NCBI GenBank assembly: GCA_964473505.1
Contig: CAYYPG010000025.1
Location: 1 to 22,758 of the forward strand
Source: JAOABV01 sp964473505
Lineage (GTDB): Bacteria; Hydrothermota; Tepidihabitantia; Tepidihabitantales; CAIPLT01
Direction of reading: 5' to 3'
DNA: 22,758 bases
Shown here piece by piece: positions 15,027-22,518 of this stretch (the stretch's first letter is position 1; the number at the start of each line of letters is the position of its first letter). A program made the position numbers and the translations under genes. The notes beneath the pieces were generated by a model. It was not told the origin of the DNA and did not search any database. It saw only the letters and a program-made list of their open reading frames with translations.

Positions 15027-15145
15027 TATTTTCTCCTTTCAGTTATGGCTGAAAAGTAAGTCAATTAAAAATCTTGCATTTTGTGGTCAAAGTTGATATT
15101 TCTCGTAGTTATACCAAAAATATATGCCATTTTGCGAGTTCGGAT

Positions 15146-17758
15146 TTATTTTTCCGTAAAAGATTTTTGTGTCAGGGTACCAAGCAATCTTTGTAAATCT
15201 TCTTCGGTATCAATTAAAACCTTACGGGATTTAGAACCGACATACGGTCCGACAACGCCCAATTGTTCTAATTGGTCAATGATTCGGCCTGCTCTTGCCC
15301 AGCCTATATCAAGTCTTCTTTGCAGCATGGAAACTGATGCTTCACGATGTCGAAAGACAATTTTTGCGGCTTCGGCTAAAAGTTCATCAACTTCCCGTTC
15401 AGAACCAAACTTTTCTGATTTTTTACTCCGTGGCATATCAATCTCTTCAGAAAGTTTTTGATGATACTCACGGGCCCAAAGTTTTTCCGCGATATCTTCT
15501 GGAACAACCGAGTAAAAATCTTGTTGTTTTCGTTTAATTGATGCCTTTTCTCGATCAATCAAGACATCTACGACCTGTTTGGCGATGATTTGTTCGGCCA
15601 TTTCTCGTGCATTGGGTACATATTCGGATAACAACTCAACAAGATACCTTTTTGTCCATAAGTCAACAATCTTTTTGGTTGCTTGGGCAGAAACATAGGC
15701 GCAATGTAATCTTTGGGGTTCGCCTTTACCTGGCGGTAAAAAGAGCATATCGCCTCTACCTAATAATGCTTCAGCACCATTCATATCCAGAATTGTGCGC
15801 GAGTCTGTTTTAGAAGCAACCTGAAAAGCAATCCGACAAGGAAAATTTGCTTTAATTAAACCAGTTATAACATCCACTGATGGTCTCTGCGTTGCCAAAA
15901 CCAGATGAATACCTACGGCTCGCGACATTTGTGCCAAACGGGTGATTTTCTCTTCAATTTCTGTTGGCGCCCGAATCATTAAATCTGCCAATTCATCAAT
16001 AACCACGACAATATAGGGCTTCTTTTCTAAGCCTTCCTTTTGGGCGACTAAATTATAGCCGGCAATATCTCGAACACCTAAGTTGGCAAATATTCCATAA
16101 CGACTTTCCATGATACTGATTACCCTATCAAGTTCTGATATTGCCATCTTGGGGTCAATTGTTGTCGGACTAAGTAGATGGGGAATAGAATTATAAACCG
16201 GTAGTTCCAGTTGTTTGGGGTCAATGGCTAAAAATCTAACATCACGGTAAGATGAACGGAATATTATCGAAGTAATCATTGTATTGATACACACACTCTT
16301 ACCCGAACCAGTAGTGCCGGCAATCAGTACATGAGGCATCTCGCGTAAATCCGCACAATAGGGTTCACCAGTAATTGATTCACCCAGGGCAAAAGTTAAA
16401 GGTGAAGTTTTAGAAGTAAATTCTTCGCTCGTTAAGATATTGCGCAAATAGACAATTCTTCGGTATTTATTAGGTACTTCAATGCCTACCACTGCCTTAC
16501 CCGGAATAGGTGCTAAAATGCGAATCCTTTCCGCTTTAAGGGAAAGGGCTAAATCGTCCGCTAAACTTTCAATCCGTTGAATCTTAATGCCTGGCGCCGG
16601 TTCAAACTCATAACGGGTTATCATTGGTCCGGTTAAAATATCCGTAACCCTGCCTTCAATACCAAATTCTTTTAACTTCTCCAGTAAAACTTTAGCTCCT
16701 TCTTCTAAGGTCTTTTGGTCAATCGGTGCTTCTTCAGATGGAGGAATATCTAAAGATGTCAAAAACTCATTTTGAAATTGTTGCTCATCAACAAGGTCCG
16801 TTTCTGATTTCTTTCTTTCGCTAATGGGAATGGTTCCTGGACGCATTTCAATTTTAGTTTCTTTTTCAGTTGTCTCGGGCAATGTTTTTTCTTCGACCAC
16901 TGGTTCGGATTTTGATATCGGTAATTTTTCTGTAAACGGTTCTTTGACAACAGCAGTTCTTTTTTTCGGTCGCAATTTTTTAATACCGTCGGCTAAAAGA
17001 TGGAAAATTGACTTAATTAATTGAAATAATGGGAAATGAGCAAAAAACAAAAATACAGTTATTAATGCACATATGATAACAATCAAGCTTCCTAAATCAC
17101 CGGTTAAGTAGCGAAACCAGTTTGTAAAAGTAGTAGTTATATTTCCTGCGACCAAAATTACGGTAATTTTCCCTGGCAGCCAATAAGCGTTGGGTTTTAT
17201 TCGGGCAATAAGCATTTGAACGAGCACAATTAATAAAAAGATGAAAAACCCTTCACGAAGGTAGGTTCGTCGTTTTTTCGGATTACGGATAAGCGGAACC
17301 AAACTATAAAGTAAAAACAGAGGAATAAAATAAGTTAAGAAAACACCTAATTGGGTTAGAAGAAATCTTGCCAACCAACTACCAATTAAACCGCCATAAT
17401 TATTTACATAACTGATACGACCGATTGAAAAGGAAATCGTGCTGCTAAATAAAAAGATACCCAAGAACCAGATGATACTTGGTAAAACAAATTGTCGAAA
17501 TCGATCTTTAATTAACTCATTGATGGTAAAGAGCAAGACAATCAACGGAATTAGATAAACACAATAACCTAAAATATAAATCAAACCCAAACTCAGATGG
17601 CTTCCAATAAAACCGCCCCAATTATCTGTAGGTGTTTTTTTGCCCAAGTGATATGATATTAAACTAATAAGGACAAAGACAATCAATAAAAAGACTAAGA
17701 TACTTATGACGATTTTAATTTTTGTATTATCTTTTTGGGTTTTTGAACTTGCTCTCAT
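15146..17758 (-). CDS. ftsK: DNA translocase FtsK
   Basis: An 870-residue FtsK/SpoIIIE translocase, which pumps DNA through the closing septum and supports dimer resolution. Several hydrophobic spans occupy residues about 13-240, then comes an acidic and basic linker (about 265-340). The motor has Walker A GTTGSGKS (481-488) and Walker B VVVIDELADLM (Asp588, Glu589), followed by LATQRPSVDVITGLIKAN. The C-terminal winged-helix gamma domain is visible as VSMLQRRLDIGWARAGRIID (about 808-827), then LGVVGPYVGSKSRKVL, so KOPS-like sequence recognition is expected. Length is normal for the family. The start ATG at 17758 lies 43 bp behind the site-2 protease gene, with GAGG about 15 nt upstream. It is probably co-transcribed with that gene. 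Confidence 0.97.
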   Translation of the reverse strand: MRASSKTQKDNTKIKIVISILVFLLIVFVLISLISYHLGKKTPTDNWGGFIGSHLSLGLIYILGYCVYLIPLIVLLFTINELIKDRFRQFVLPSIIWFLGIFLFSSTISFSIGRISYVNNYGGLIGSWLARFLLTQLGVFLTYFIPLFLLYSLVPLIRNPKKRRTYLREGFFIFLLIVLVQMLIARIKPNAYWLPGKITVILVAGNITTTFTNWFRYLTGDLGSLIVIICALITVFLFFAHFPLFQLIKSIFHLLADGIKKLRPKKRTAVVKEPFTEKLPISKSEPVVEEKTLPETTEKETKIEMRPGTIPISERKKSETDLVDEQQFQNEFLTSLDIPPSEEAPIDQKTLEEGAKVLLEKLKEFGIEGRVTDILTGPMITRYEFEPAPGIKIQRIESLADDLALSLKAERIRILAPIPGKAVVGIEVPNKYRRIVYLRNILTSEEFTSKTSPLTFALGESITGEPYCADLREMPHVLIAGTTGSGKSVCINTMITSIIFRSSYRDVRFLAIDPKQLELPVYNSIPHLLSPTTIDPKMAISELDRVISIMESRYGIFANLGVRDIAGYNLVAQKEGLEKKPYIVVVIDELADLMIRAPTEIEEKITRLAQMSRAVGIHLVLATQRPSVDVITGLIKANFPCRIAFQVASKTDSRTILDMNGAEALLGRGDMLFLPPGKGEPQRLHCAYVSAQATKKIVDLWTKRYLVELLSEYVPNAREMAEQIIAKQVVDVLIDREKASIKRKQQDFYSVVPEDIAEKLWAREYHQKLSEEIDMPRSKKSEKFGSEREVDELLAEAAKIVFRHREASVSMLQRRLDIGWARAGRIIDQLEQLGVVGPYVGSKSRKVLIDTEEDLQRLLGTLTQKSFTEK

Positions 17759-17801
17759 AATTTTATCAATTTATCCTCACTATATATCAACTGCTTAGGT
17801 T

Positions 17802-18437
17802 TTAGATAACACTATGACCAACAATCAATGCAGAAAATATTCTTATCAGCGGCAACATTATCATACCTAAAATAGAAAAACCGAACAATTGACTTAAGAC
17901 AATCATGCCCAGCAGAATAAAAAATCCATATTGTTCTAATTTAGCATATTCTTCCGCGATTGTTGATGGTAAAAGATAATAGAGAATTTTCGAACCGTCA
18001 AGGGGTGGAATTGGAATCAAATTAAAAATTCCTAAAACGAGATTGAAAAATACGAACATTTCTAAAATAATAACGATAAAACTACTCAGGGATAGCGATG
18101 GCACGGCATAAATTATTCTTAACAACAATCCAAAAATAATTGCCACGATAAAATTTGCTCCGGGTCCAGCTAGAGATGTTAACAATACCCCTTGTTTATA
18201 ATTTCTAAAAAAGTTGGGGTTTATCGGTACTGGTTTTGCCCAGCCTAACCGGAATATAAAAAGACTAATTGTGCCAATTGGGTCTAAATGTTTTAACGGA
18301 TTTAAGGTCAAACGGCCCATTAATTTAGCGGTCGGGTCACCTAACTTTAAGGCAATTAATGCATGAGCGTATTCATGAACCGTAAGGCCAAAAAGGATTG
18401 CTGGTGCGGAGAGGATAATTGATGATAAGTTAGACAT
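17802..18437 (-). CDS. Site-2 protease family (M50) membrane metalloprotease
   Basis: A 211-residue integral membrane zinc protease of the short M50 type without a PDZ domain. The zinc-binding HExxH motif is HEYAH (21-25) in the first span, and the third ligand region is NLIPIPPLDG (139-148, Asp147). A conserved LNPLKHLDPIGTI segment (45-57) and GPGANFIVAI (91-100) are also typical. Such enzymes cut membrane-bound substrates within the bilayer, for example in regulated proteolysis; the substrate here is unknown. AAAGGAAAT precedes the ATG at 18437. ftsK follows 43 bp downstream and is likely in the same transcript. A dispersed repeat lies about 177 bp upstream. Confidence 0.94.
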   Translation of the reverse strand: MSNLSSIILSAPAILFGLTVHEYAHALIALKLGDPTAKLMGRLTLNPLKHLDPIGTISLFIFRLGWAKPVPINPNFFRNYKQGVLLTSLAGPGANFIVAIIFGLLLRIIYAVPSLSLSSFIVIILEMFVFFNLVLGIFNLIPIPPLDGSKILYYLLPSTIAEEYAKLEQYGFFILLGMIVLSQLFGFSILGMIMLPLIRIFSALIVGHSVI

Positions 18438-18613
18438 TGTTTATTTCCTTTATTAACAATTTAATGTACTCAATATTTTCGGGATGATTATCCATCTAAA
18501 GACGATTGGGACAATAATACATTTATAACTTGCAAGACGTTGATGGAATAGATATTAAATTTGACATTTTATTATGTTATAATAGTTTGTATCTGTTATC
18601 ATGGGTAAATTCA

Positions 18614-18720
18614 GTATAGGTATGTTAAAGGAAAAGATATAACCTCGTCTTTGTTTAGAGTTTAAAAAGGAAAGCACACCTAAGGAAGAAAAAGCCGATT
18701 TACGCAAAAATTTTGACGCT
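18614..18720 (+). repeat. 107-bp dispersed repeat, copy A
   Basis: This aligns without gaps to 20572-20678, with 72 of 107 positions the same by my count. Each copy lies about 170 bp upstream of a minus-strand start codon (18437 and 20406). The minus-strand frame gives related peptides (here SKFLRKSAFSS and GYIFSFNIPIL). It is open here but has stops in the other copy, so coding is doubtful. It occupies most of a 320-bp gap in which no gene was recognised. Confidence 0.6.
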
Positions 18721-18759
18721 TCTTTATAATATTCCATGAGCGTAATTTAATAAATTTGT

Positions 18760-19995
18760 TTAATTTGTTTTTCCATTTCCAAGTCTTCTGATTAATGATT
18801 TGATATATTTAATTTCTTCATTTTTTGTCCTGATTTTACCGTCTAAAACCGAATATTTTAGACTATTCAAAATCTTAGTATAAATTGGACCGGGAGGTAT
18901 CTTCATTGATTTTAAGGTTGCGCCGGTAGTATGAATCTTGAGTACGGAATATTTTTCTCGATATAATTTAATCTTTGCGCTTATGGTATCTTTCTCAATT
19001 AAAGATAAAATATTTAAAGCGGATTTAGGGAGCGGTGATAGAATTTGATAAATTCTACTAGGAAGTTTGGCTCGGATTAAACTTTTTCTTAGGCTTGGGA
19101 ATTTTTTTATTGCCTGCGCACAATCTTTTACTTCATTTGTCAACGGAAACTGCGACCAGGTTGATTCGGGGAAATAGGCAAAAAGATGACCTAACTTAGC
19201 ATCAATATCACTAAAATCATCTAAAAGTCGACTCTCTTGAAAAAATCTTTTCGGCAATTGAATCCCCCAGACCCTTTCAATCATTTTATATTGTTGTAAT
19301 ATTTTTAACATCTCGGTCGCTTTCTTTTCTCCTAAAATCATTTTAAGTTCGTATAAAATTCGTTCGCCGGAAAGTAAATTAATTAGATTGTCCTCAATAG
19401 ATTTTTTCATTAATAACTTTGTTGTCGGTTCAAGTTTAAAACCGAAACGAACTCCGAATCTAATTGCTCGAAAGATTCGAGTCGGGTCATCAATAAAACT
19501 GTTAGGATGTAACACTCGAATCTGTTTTTGTTTGATGTCATTTTGGCCATCAAATAAGTCAATTATCGGATATGGTGGTTGAGGCATAAGTTTTAGTGCC
19601 ATTGCATTAATCGTAAAATCGCGTCGTTTTAAATCTTCTTCAATTGAAGCGGGACTAACTTGGGGTAAAACTGCTGGCTGAGCATAATATTCCTTGCGGG
19701 TTTGAGCAATATCAATCCTTAGTTGTGGACATTGCAGAGTCATCGTCATAAACTGAGAATAATGGATTACCTGGGCTTTTAATTTTGCGGCTAAATCTCG
19801 ACCTATCTCTTGATATGAATTCGTCACGGCAATATCAAAATCAATTGCTCTGGTTAATAATTTTGTTTTTGCCATCAGTAAATCTCGTAGTGGTCCGCCG
19901 ACTAAAAATGCTTCTGCATTGTAGCGTTGACTAATACTCACAATCAATGGCACCAAAGATTGTAATGGCTGGGGAATTTTTTTTATTGCGTTCAC
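18760..19995 (-). CDS. cca: CCA-adding enzyme / poly(A) polymerase-type nucleotidyltransferase
   Basis: A 411-residue class II tRNA nucleotidyltransferase that completes tRNA 3' ends with CCA. Catalytic-head motifs are LVGGPLRDLL (31-40; the usual VRD is LRD), the DxD pair Asp52 and Asp54 in IDFDIAV, and a third acidic residue likely Asp95 in RIDIAQTR. The base-selecting and neck motifs are RRDFTINAMA (124-133) and DPTRIFRAIRFG (170-181). The C-terminal half is less conserved. The tRNA-Gly in this window has no encoded CCA, which fits a need for this enzyme. From sequence alone, A-adding or CC-adding variants cannot be excluded. The start is GTG at 19995, without a clear ribosome binding site. 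It is followed by a 320-bp gap with a dispersed repeat. Confidence 0.92.
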   Translation of the reverse strand: MNAIKKIPQPLQSLVPLIVSISQRYNAEAFLVGGPLRDLLMAKTKLLTRAIDFDIAVTNSYQEIGRDLAAKLKAQVIHYSQFMTMTLQCPQLRIDIAQTRKEYYAQPAVLPQVSPASIEEDLKRRDFTINAMALKLMPQPPYPIIDLFDGQNDIKQKQIRVLHPNSFIDDPTRIFRAIRFGVRFGFKLEPTTKLLMKKSIEDNLINLLSGERILYELKMILGEKKATEMLKILQQYKMIERVWGIQLPKRFFQESRLLDDFSDIDAKLGHLFAYFPESTWSQFPLTNEVKDCAQAIKKFPSLRKSLIRAKLPSRIYQILSPLPKSALNILSLIEKDTISAKIKLYREKYSVLKIHTTGATLKSMKIPPGPIYTKILNSLKYSVLDGKIRTKNEEIKYIKSLIRRLGNGKTN

Positions 19996-20091
19996 TATTT
20001 AAAAAAGAAAACAGGTACTGCTATCTTACACTCGAAGACATAATCCATTAAGTCTGAGATCATTCATATTCACCGGTAGTGTTAAATAATT

Positions 20092-20406
20092 TTATGATTT
20101 TTCAATAGTGGGCGAGAAACCAAAACCTTTAATCTCTTCTTCCTTGCCCAGTAATTTTATTTTACCAAAACGGTCCTCATATTTTTTGATGTTTTCTTCT
20201 AAAGCACTTAGTAATAATTTGGCATGTTGAGGTGTCATCACAATGCGGGAAAAGACTTTGGCTTTAGGTAAACCAGGAAGCATGCGGGCAAAATCAATAA
20301 TAAACTCCGATGCTGAATGGGCAATAAGCACAAAATTAGAATAAATACCTTCAGATTCTTTTTCGCCAATTTCAACATTAATCGGCGGTTTAATTTCATT
20401 CGACAT
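20092..20406 (-). CDS. DUF3467 family protein
   Basis: A 104-residue small cytoplasmic protein matching DUF3467. The pattern is YSNFVLIAHSASEFIIDFA (22-40), followed by PGLPKAKVFSRIVMTPQHAK and LLSALEENIKKYEDRFGKI. The family is widespread in bacteria and its function is unknown; the amphipathic strands suggest oligomerisation. AAAGGAG sits 6 nt before the ATG at 20406, and a very good promoter lies at 20463-20491, so the gene is probably well expressed. The CCA-adding enzyme gene follows about 96 bp downstream on the same strand and may be co-transcribed. Confidence 0.9.
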   Translation of the reverse strand: MSNEIKPPINVEIGEKESEGIYSNFVLIAHSASEFIIDFARMLPGLPKAKVFSRIVMTPQHAKLLLSALEENIKKYEDRFGKIKLLGKEEEIKGFGFSPTIEKS

Positions 20407-20462
20407 AAATGGCTCCTTTCTAAATTCAAATAGAATCTTTACCTAAGGATTTCACTTTCAGT

Positions 20463-20491
20463 ATCATACAATTAAAACCATATAAAGTCAA
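20463..20491 (-). promoter_or_regulatory. Strong sigma70-type promoter for the DUF3467 gene
   Basis: On the minus strand TTGACT (20486-20491) is followed after exactly 17 bp by TATGAT (20463-20468). Predicted transcription starts near 20456, with a leader of about 50 nt. Confidence 0.7.
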
Positions 20492-20571
20492 GAACAAGAC
20501 GAACCATTCTCATAGCCCCTGCAACCGATTAGGAATAATTGGGGTAGTCTGTGGTATATTGTGTTACTTTA

Positions 20572-20678
20572 GTATTGAGATGTTAATGGAAAAAGTATAT
20601 CCGCTTCATTTTTTAATAGTTAGAAAAGAGAATACTGCTATGGAAGAAAGGATTCATTTATATAAACTTTTTGACACT
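20572..20678 (+). repeat. 107-bp dispersed repeat, copy B
   Basis: Partner of 18614-18720. On the + strand this copy has an open 34-codon frame (starting ATG at 20580, stop TGA after 20678) that would begin MLMEKVYP, while the other copy has a stop after six codons. An orphan + strand terminator lies about 50 bp downstream (20727-20760). Confidence 0.6.
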
Positions 20679-20726
20679 ATCTGATTGAATAAATTTTAAT
20701 AGGTTAATTAGTAAAATTCTGGTAGC

Positions 20727-20760
20727 AGCAGGCAATCCGCACATCCTGCTTTATTTTATT
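20727..20760 (+). terminator. Orphan + strand Rho-independent terminator
   Basis: The stem AGCAGG (20727-20732) with CCTGCT (20745-20750) closes a 12-nt loop and is followed by TTATTTTATT. No recognised + strand gene ends nearby; the only + strand element just upstream is the repeat 20572-20678. It may end a small RNA, or be left over from a lost gene. Confidence 0.6.
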
Positions 20761-20779
20761 ATCAGACCCTTCAGAACAA

Positions 20780-20893
20780 CTATTTTGTGACCCGATACCG
20801 CTTTGCGTCAAAACCTAATGATTTTAGAAACTGAACTGTTTTCGGACTTATATTTTCATTGGCTGAAAATCCTAGTCTTTGGCAATCAACACC
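20780..20893 (-). pseudogene. Remnant of a DUF5615 PIN-like toxin gene
   Basis: Directly behind the DUF433 gene, a minus frame encodes ANENISPKTVQFLKSLGFDA, then KRYR, before TAG at 20780-20782. This matches the N-terminal strand-helix of DUF5615 (PIN-like) proteins, normally ADENxSPKxVxxLRxxGxDVxxV, where the Asp/Glu are acidic active-site residues. An intact family member has about 110-120 residues; here roughly 30 recognisable residues remain. There is no in-frame start, and the first codons (normally MKFLAD or similar) are garbled. The toxin is therefore dead. Confidence 0.7.
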
Positions 20894-20906
20894 TCATCGT
20901 ATTTTG

Positions 20907-21104
20907 TCATATAAGATGCATATCAATCGCTGCTTTTATGTCATCGATGATCAGTTCTGGGTAATCATCAATTATTTGGGTAAAAGTCTTGCCCGCAACT
21001 AAAAGATCAAGAATTAAATATACTGGAATCCGAGTACCCTTAATAATTGGCTTACCGACCATAATCTCAGGATTACAAACAACTCTATCTTTAAAATCAG
21101 CCAT
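20907..21104 (-). CDS. DUF433 antitoxin-like protein
   Basis: A 65-residue DUF433 (COG2442) protein with the hallmark pattern RVVCNPEIMVGKPIIKGTRI (6-25) then PVYLILDLLVAG and a winged-helix-like remainder ending DDIKAAIDMHLI. Family members usually run about ten residues further (AALxYAxxLAxxE), so the C terminus may be clipped by a frameshift at the decayed junction with the toxin remnant. DUF433 proteins commonly sit directly upstream of DUF5615 PIN-like proteins and are regarded as antitoxins that bind DNA and the partner. That order is kept here. AGGAG sits about 7 nt before the ATG at 21104. Confidence 0.88.
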   Translation of the reverse strand: MADFKDRVVCNPEIMVGKPIIKGTRIPVYLILDLLVAGKTFTQIIDDYPELIIDDIKAAIDMHLI

Positions 21105-21202
21105 ATATATCTCCTATCTAAATATTAGTAGCTAACAAATTCAATAATATCTCAATACTTGAATTGCAATATTTTTGGTTCATAATCATTTTAGGTGTAA
21201 TG

Positions 21203-21242
21203 AAGGCAGAGTCATGGAGTCTGCCTTTCACTTTGTTTTTTT
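21203..21242 (+). terminator. Orphan + strand Rho-independent terminator
   Basis: AAGGCAGA (21203-21210) pairs with TCTGCCTT (21220-21227) around a 9-nt loop, followed by TCACTTTG and then seven T. It lies 100 bp upstream of the divergently oriented DUF433 gene, with no + strand gene before it. The loop-side arm resembles the terminator at 83-117 (GGAGTCTGCC against AGACTCCGCC), hinting at a shared origin. Confidence 0.6.
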
Positions 21243-21427
21243 ATAGGCGTGCTCCCAATCAACCTTAACATTAATTTATTTCAGACCCACCAACTACTTA
21301 GAACATTTCACTTCCTGTCGTGTTTCGGAACAGGCACATTGCTACAATTCTTTCAAAGAACAATCTTATACTACCATTATCGTATAATTTAATATTAGAT
21401 AAAAGCCAGCTGTTTTTTACAATCTCT
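21243..21427. other. Non-coding stretch next to a transposase remnant
   Basis: No gene was recognised. A CCTGT/ACAGG hairpin with an 11-nt loop lies near 21315-21335. I could not identify terminal inverted repeats or target duplications for the transposase remnant that follows. Confidence 0.35.
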
Positions 21428-21790
21428 TCAGGCGCTTTGAACTAAAATCCGCAACCGTTGGTTAGAAAAATTTCGATAACTATATGGCATCCGCTTATCC
21501 AGTTTAGTCTTACCATTCATCTCTTCAGTATAACTATTCGTATCTCGATACCGAAAATAATTCATTATTATATCAATCCGCATCAAAAATGTCTTTGCCA
21601 CTTTCCAAAAGCCAATCAACTGGGAATTAAGAGCAACCTCACACCTTCAGCAAAACAAACAGGAAATTTCATCGTAAGTTGCGGATAGAAAGACCATCTT
21701 TATTAACTCATCAACTTGTATCACCTGATATTGGCACAAACTTAAATAAATCCGAAAGTCGCACTGAACAAAAGTCAGCCTAAGTGAAAG
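21428..21790 (-). pseudogene. C-terminal remnant of an ISL3-family transposase
   Basis: The minus frame gives a degraded ISL3-type (IS204/IS1001/IS1096/IS1165) transposase tail. Recognisable blocks are YQVIQVDELIKMVFLSA, then LNSQLIGFWKVAKTF, NYFRYRDTNSYTEEMNGK (family: NYFxxRxTNAxxEGxNxK) and LDKRMPYSYRNFSNQRLRIL. An in-frame TGA at 21647-21649 replaces a codon that is usually Trp or hydrophobic. The first two thirds of the transposase are missing. The Glu of TEEMNG is likely the third catalytic acid of the DDE triad. The element is inactive. Confidence 0.75.
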
Positions 21791-21842
21791 GCAAACTTCC
21801 GAGTGTAATCTAAACTCAGCCGTTCTGAATTAAATTTTTATG

Positions 21843-22514
21843 CTATAATCTCAAGAGATAACCGTTCTTCTTTAACCAATCCTTATGTTTTTCATAGTCG
21901 GGCATCAAGATTTTAACCTTGTTCCAAAATACCCTTGTATGATTTTTCTCTTCAAGATGAGCAAGTTCATGGACAACAGCATAATCTATCACAGGCAGGG
22001 GAGCCATTATAAGCCGCCAAGAAAAATTTAAGTTTCCATTATGTCCACATGACCTCCATCTTTTTTGTGCATCAGTTATATTCACTTTTTTGTATTTCAA
22101 ACCACTCTTTTGAGCATAACCTTTTACTCTTTCTGAAATCTTCTCGTAAGCCATATTTTTATACCAAGTAACAAATAAATCTTTTACCTGTAGCAATGCT
22201 CTTTTTGAAAGATGAAATTTATTATCAAATATTAATGGCTCTTTCTGGTCTTCCCCAATCTCTAATTTGTAATATTTACCAAGAAAAAGAAAACCCTCAC
22301 CGCTCACAAACTCCTTAGGAGCATACTTTGGATTCCTTGATTCTATCTCTCTTTTCTTCTGTTGGATCCAATTTTTATGTTTAGAAACAACACGCATTAT
22401 TGACTCATCACTCGCCTTAAAAGGTGCTCTTACAATAAGTGTAGCGTCGTCTGTAATCTGAAGAGCTATAGTCTTTCTTTTTGTCCGTATTATTTTTTCA
22501 ATCTTGATGTCCAT
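21843..22514 (-). CDS. YgjP-like (DUF45/M48-type) metallopeptidase
   Basis: A 223-residue YgjP-like zinc peptidase. The SprT/WSS1-like core is intact: KRWRSCGHNGNLNFSWRLIM (151-170), APLPVIDYAVVHELAH (171-186) with HELAH at 182-186, and the third ligand His192 in NHTRVFW, followed by MPDYEKHKDWLKKNGYLL. The N-terminal domain, KTIALQITDDATLIVRAP, is also typical. Family members are often encoded beside type I restriction genes, and here the gene begins 4 bp after the stop of an hsdR-like remnant. The ribosome binding site (GGGAAAT) lies inside that gene end. The gene remains full-length although its neighbour is broken. Confidence 0.92.
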   Translation of the reverse strand: MDIKIEKIIRTKRKTIALQITDDATLIVRAPFKASDESIMRVVSKHKNWIQQKKREIESRNPKYAPKEFVSGEGFLFLGKYYKLEIGEDQKEPLIFDNKFHLSKRALLQVKDLFVTWYKNMAYEKISERVKGYAQKSGLKYKKVNITDAQKRWRSCGHNGNLNFSWRLIMAPLPVIDYAVVHELAHLEEKNHTRVFWNKVKILMPDYEKHKDWLKKNGYLLRL

Positions 22515-22518
22515 AAAA

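Noticed and set aside
18561..18583. TTGACA and TATAAT on the + strand as a promoter
   Set aside because: The two hexamers are only 11 bp apart, too close for a sigma70-type promoter, and no + strand gene follows.
18555..18737. Minus-strand 60-codon frame over repeat copy A
   Set aside because: The matching frame in copy B contains stop codons and there is no ribosome binding site, so it was kept as a repeat and not called a gene.
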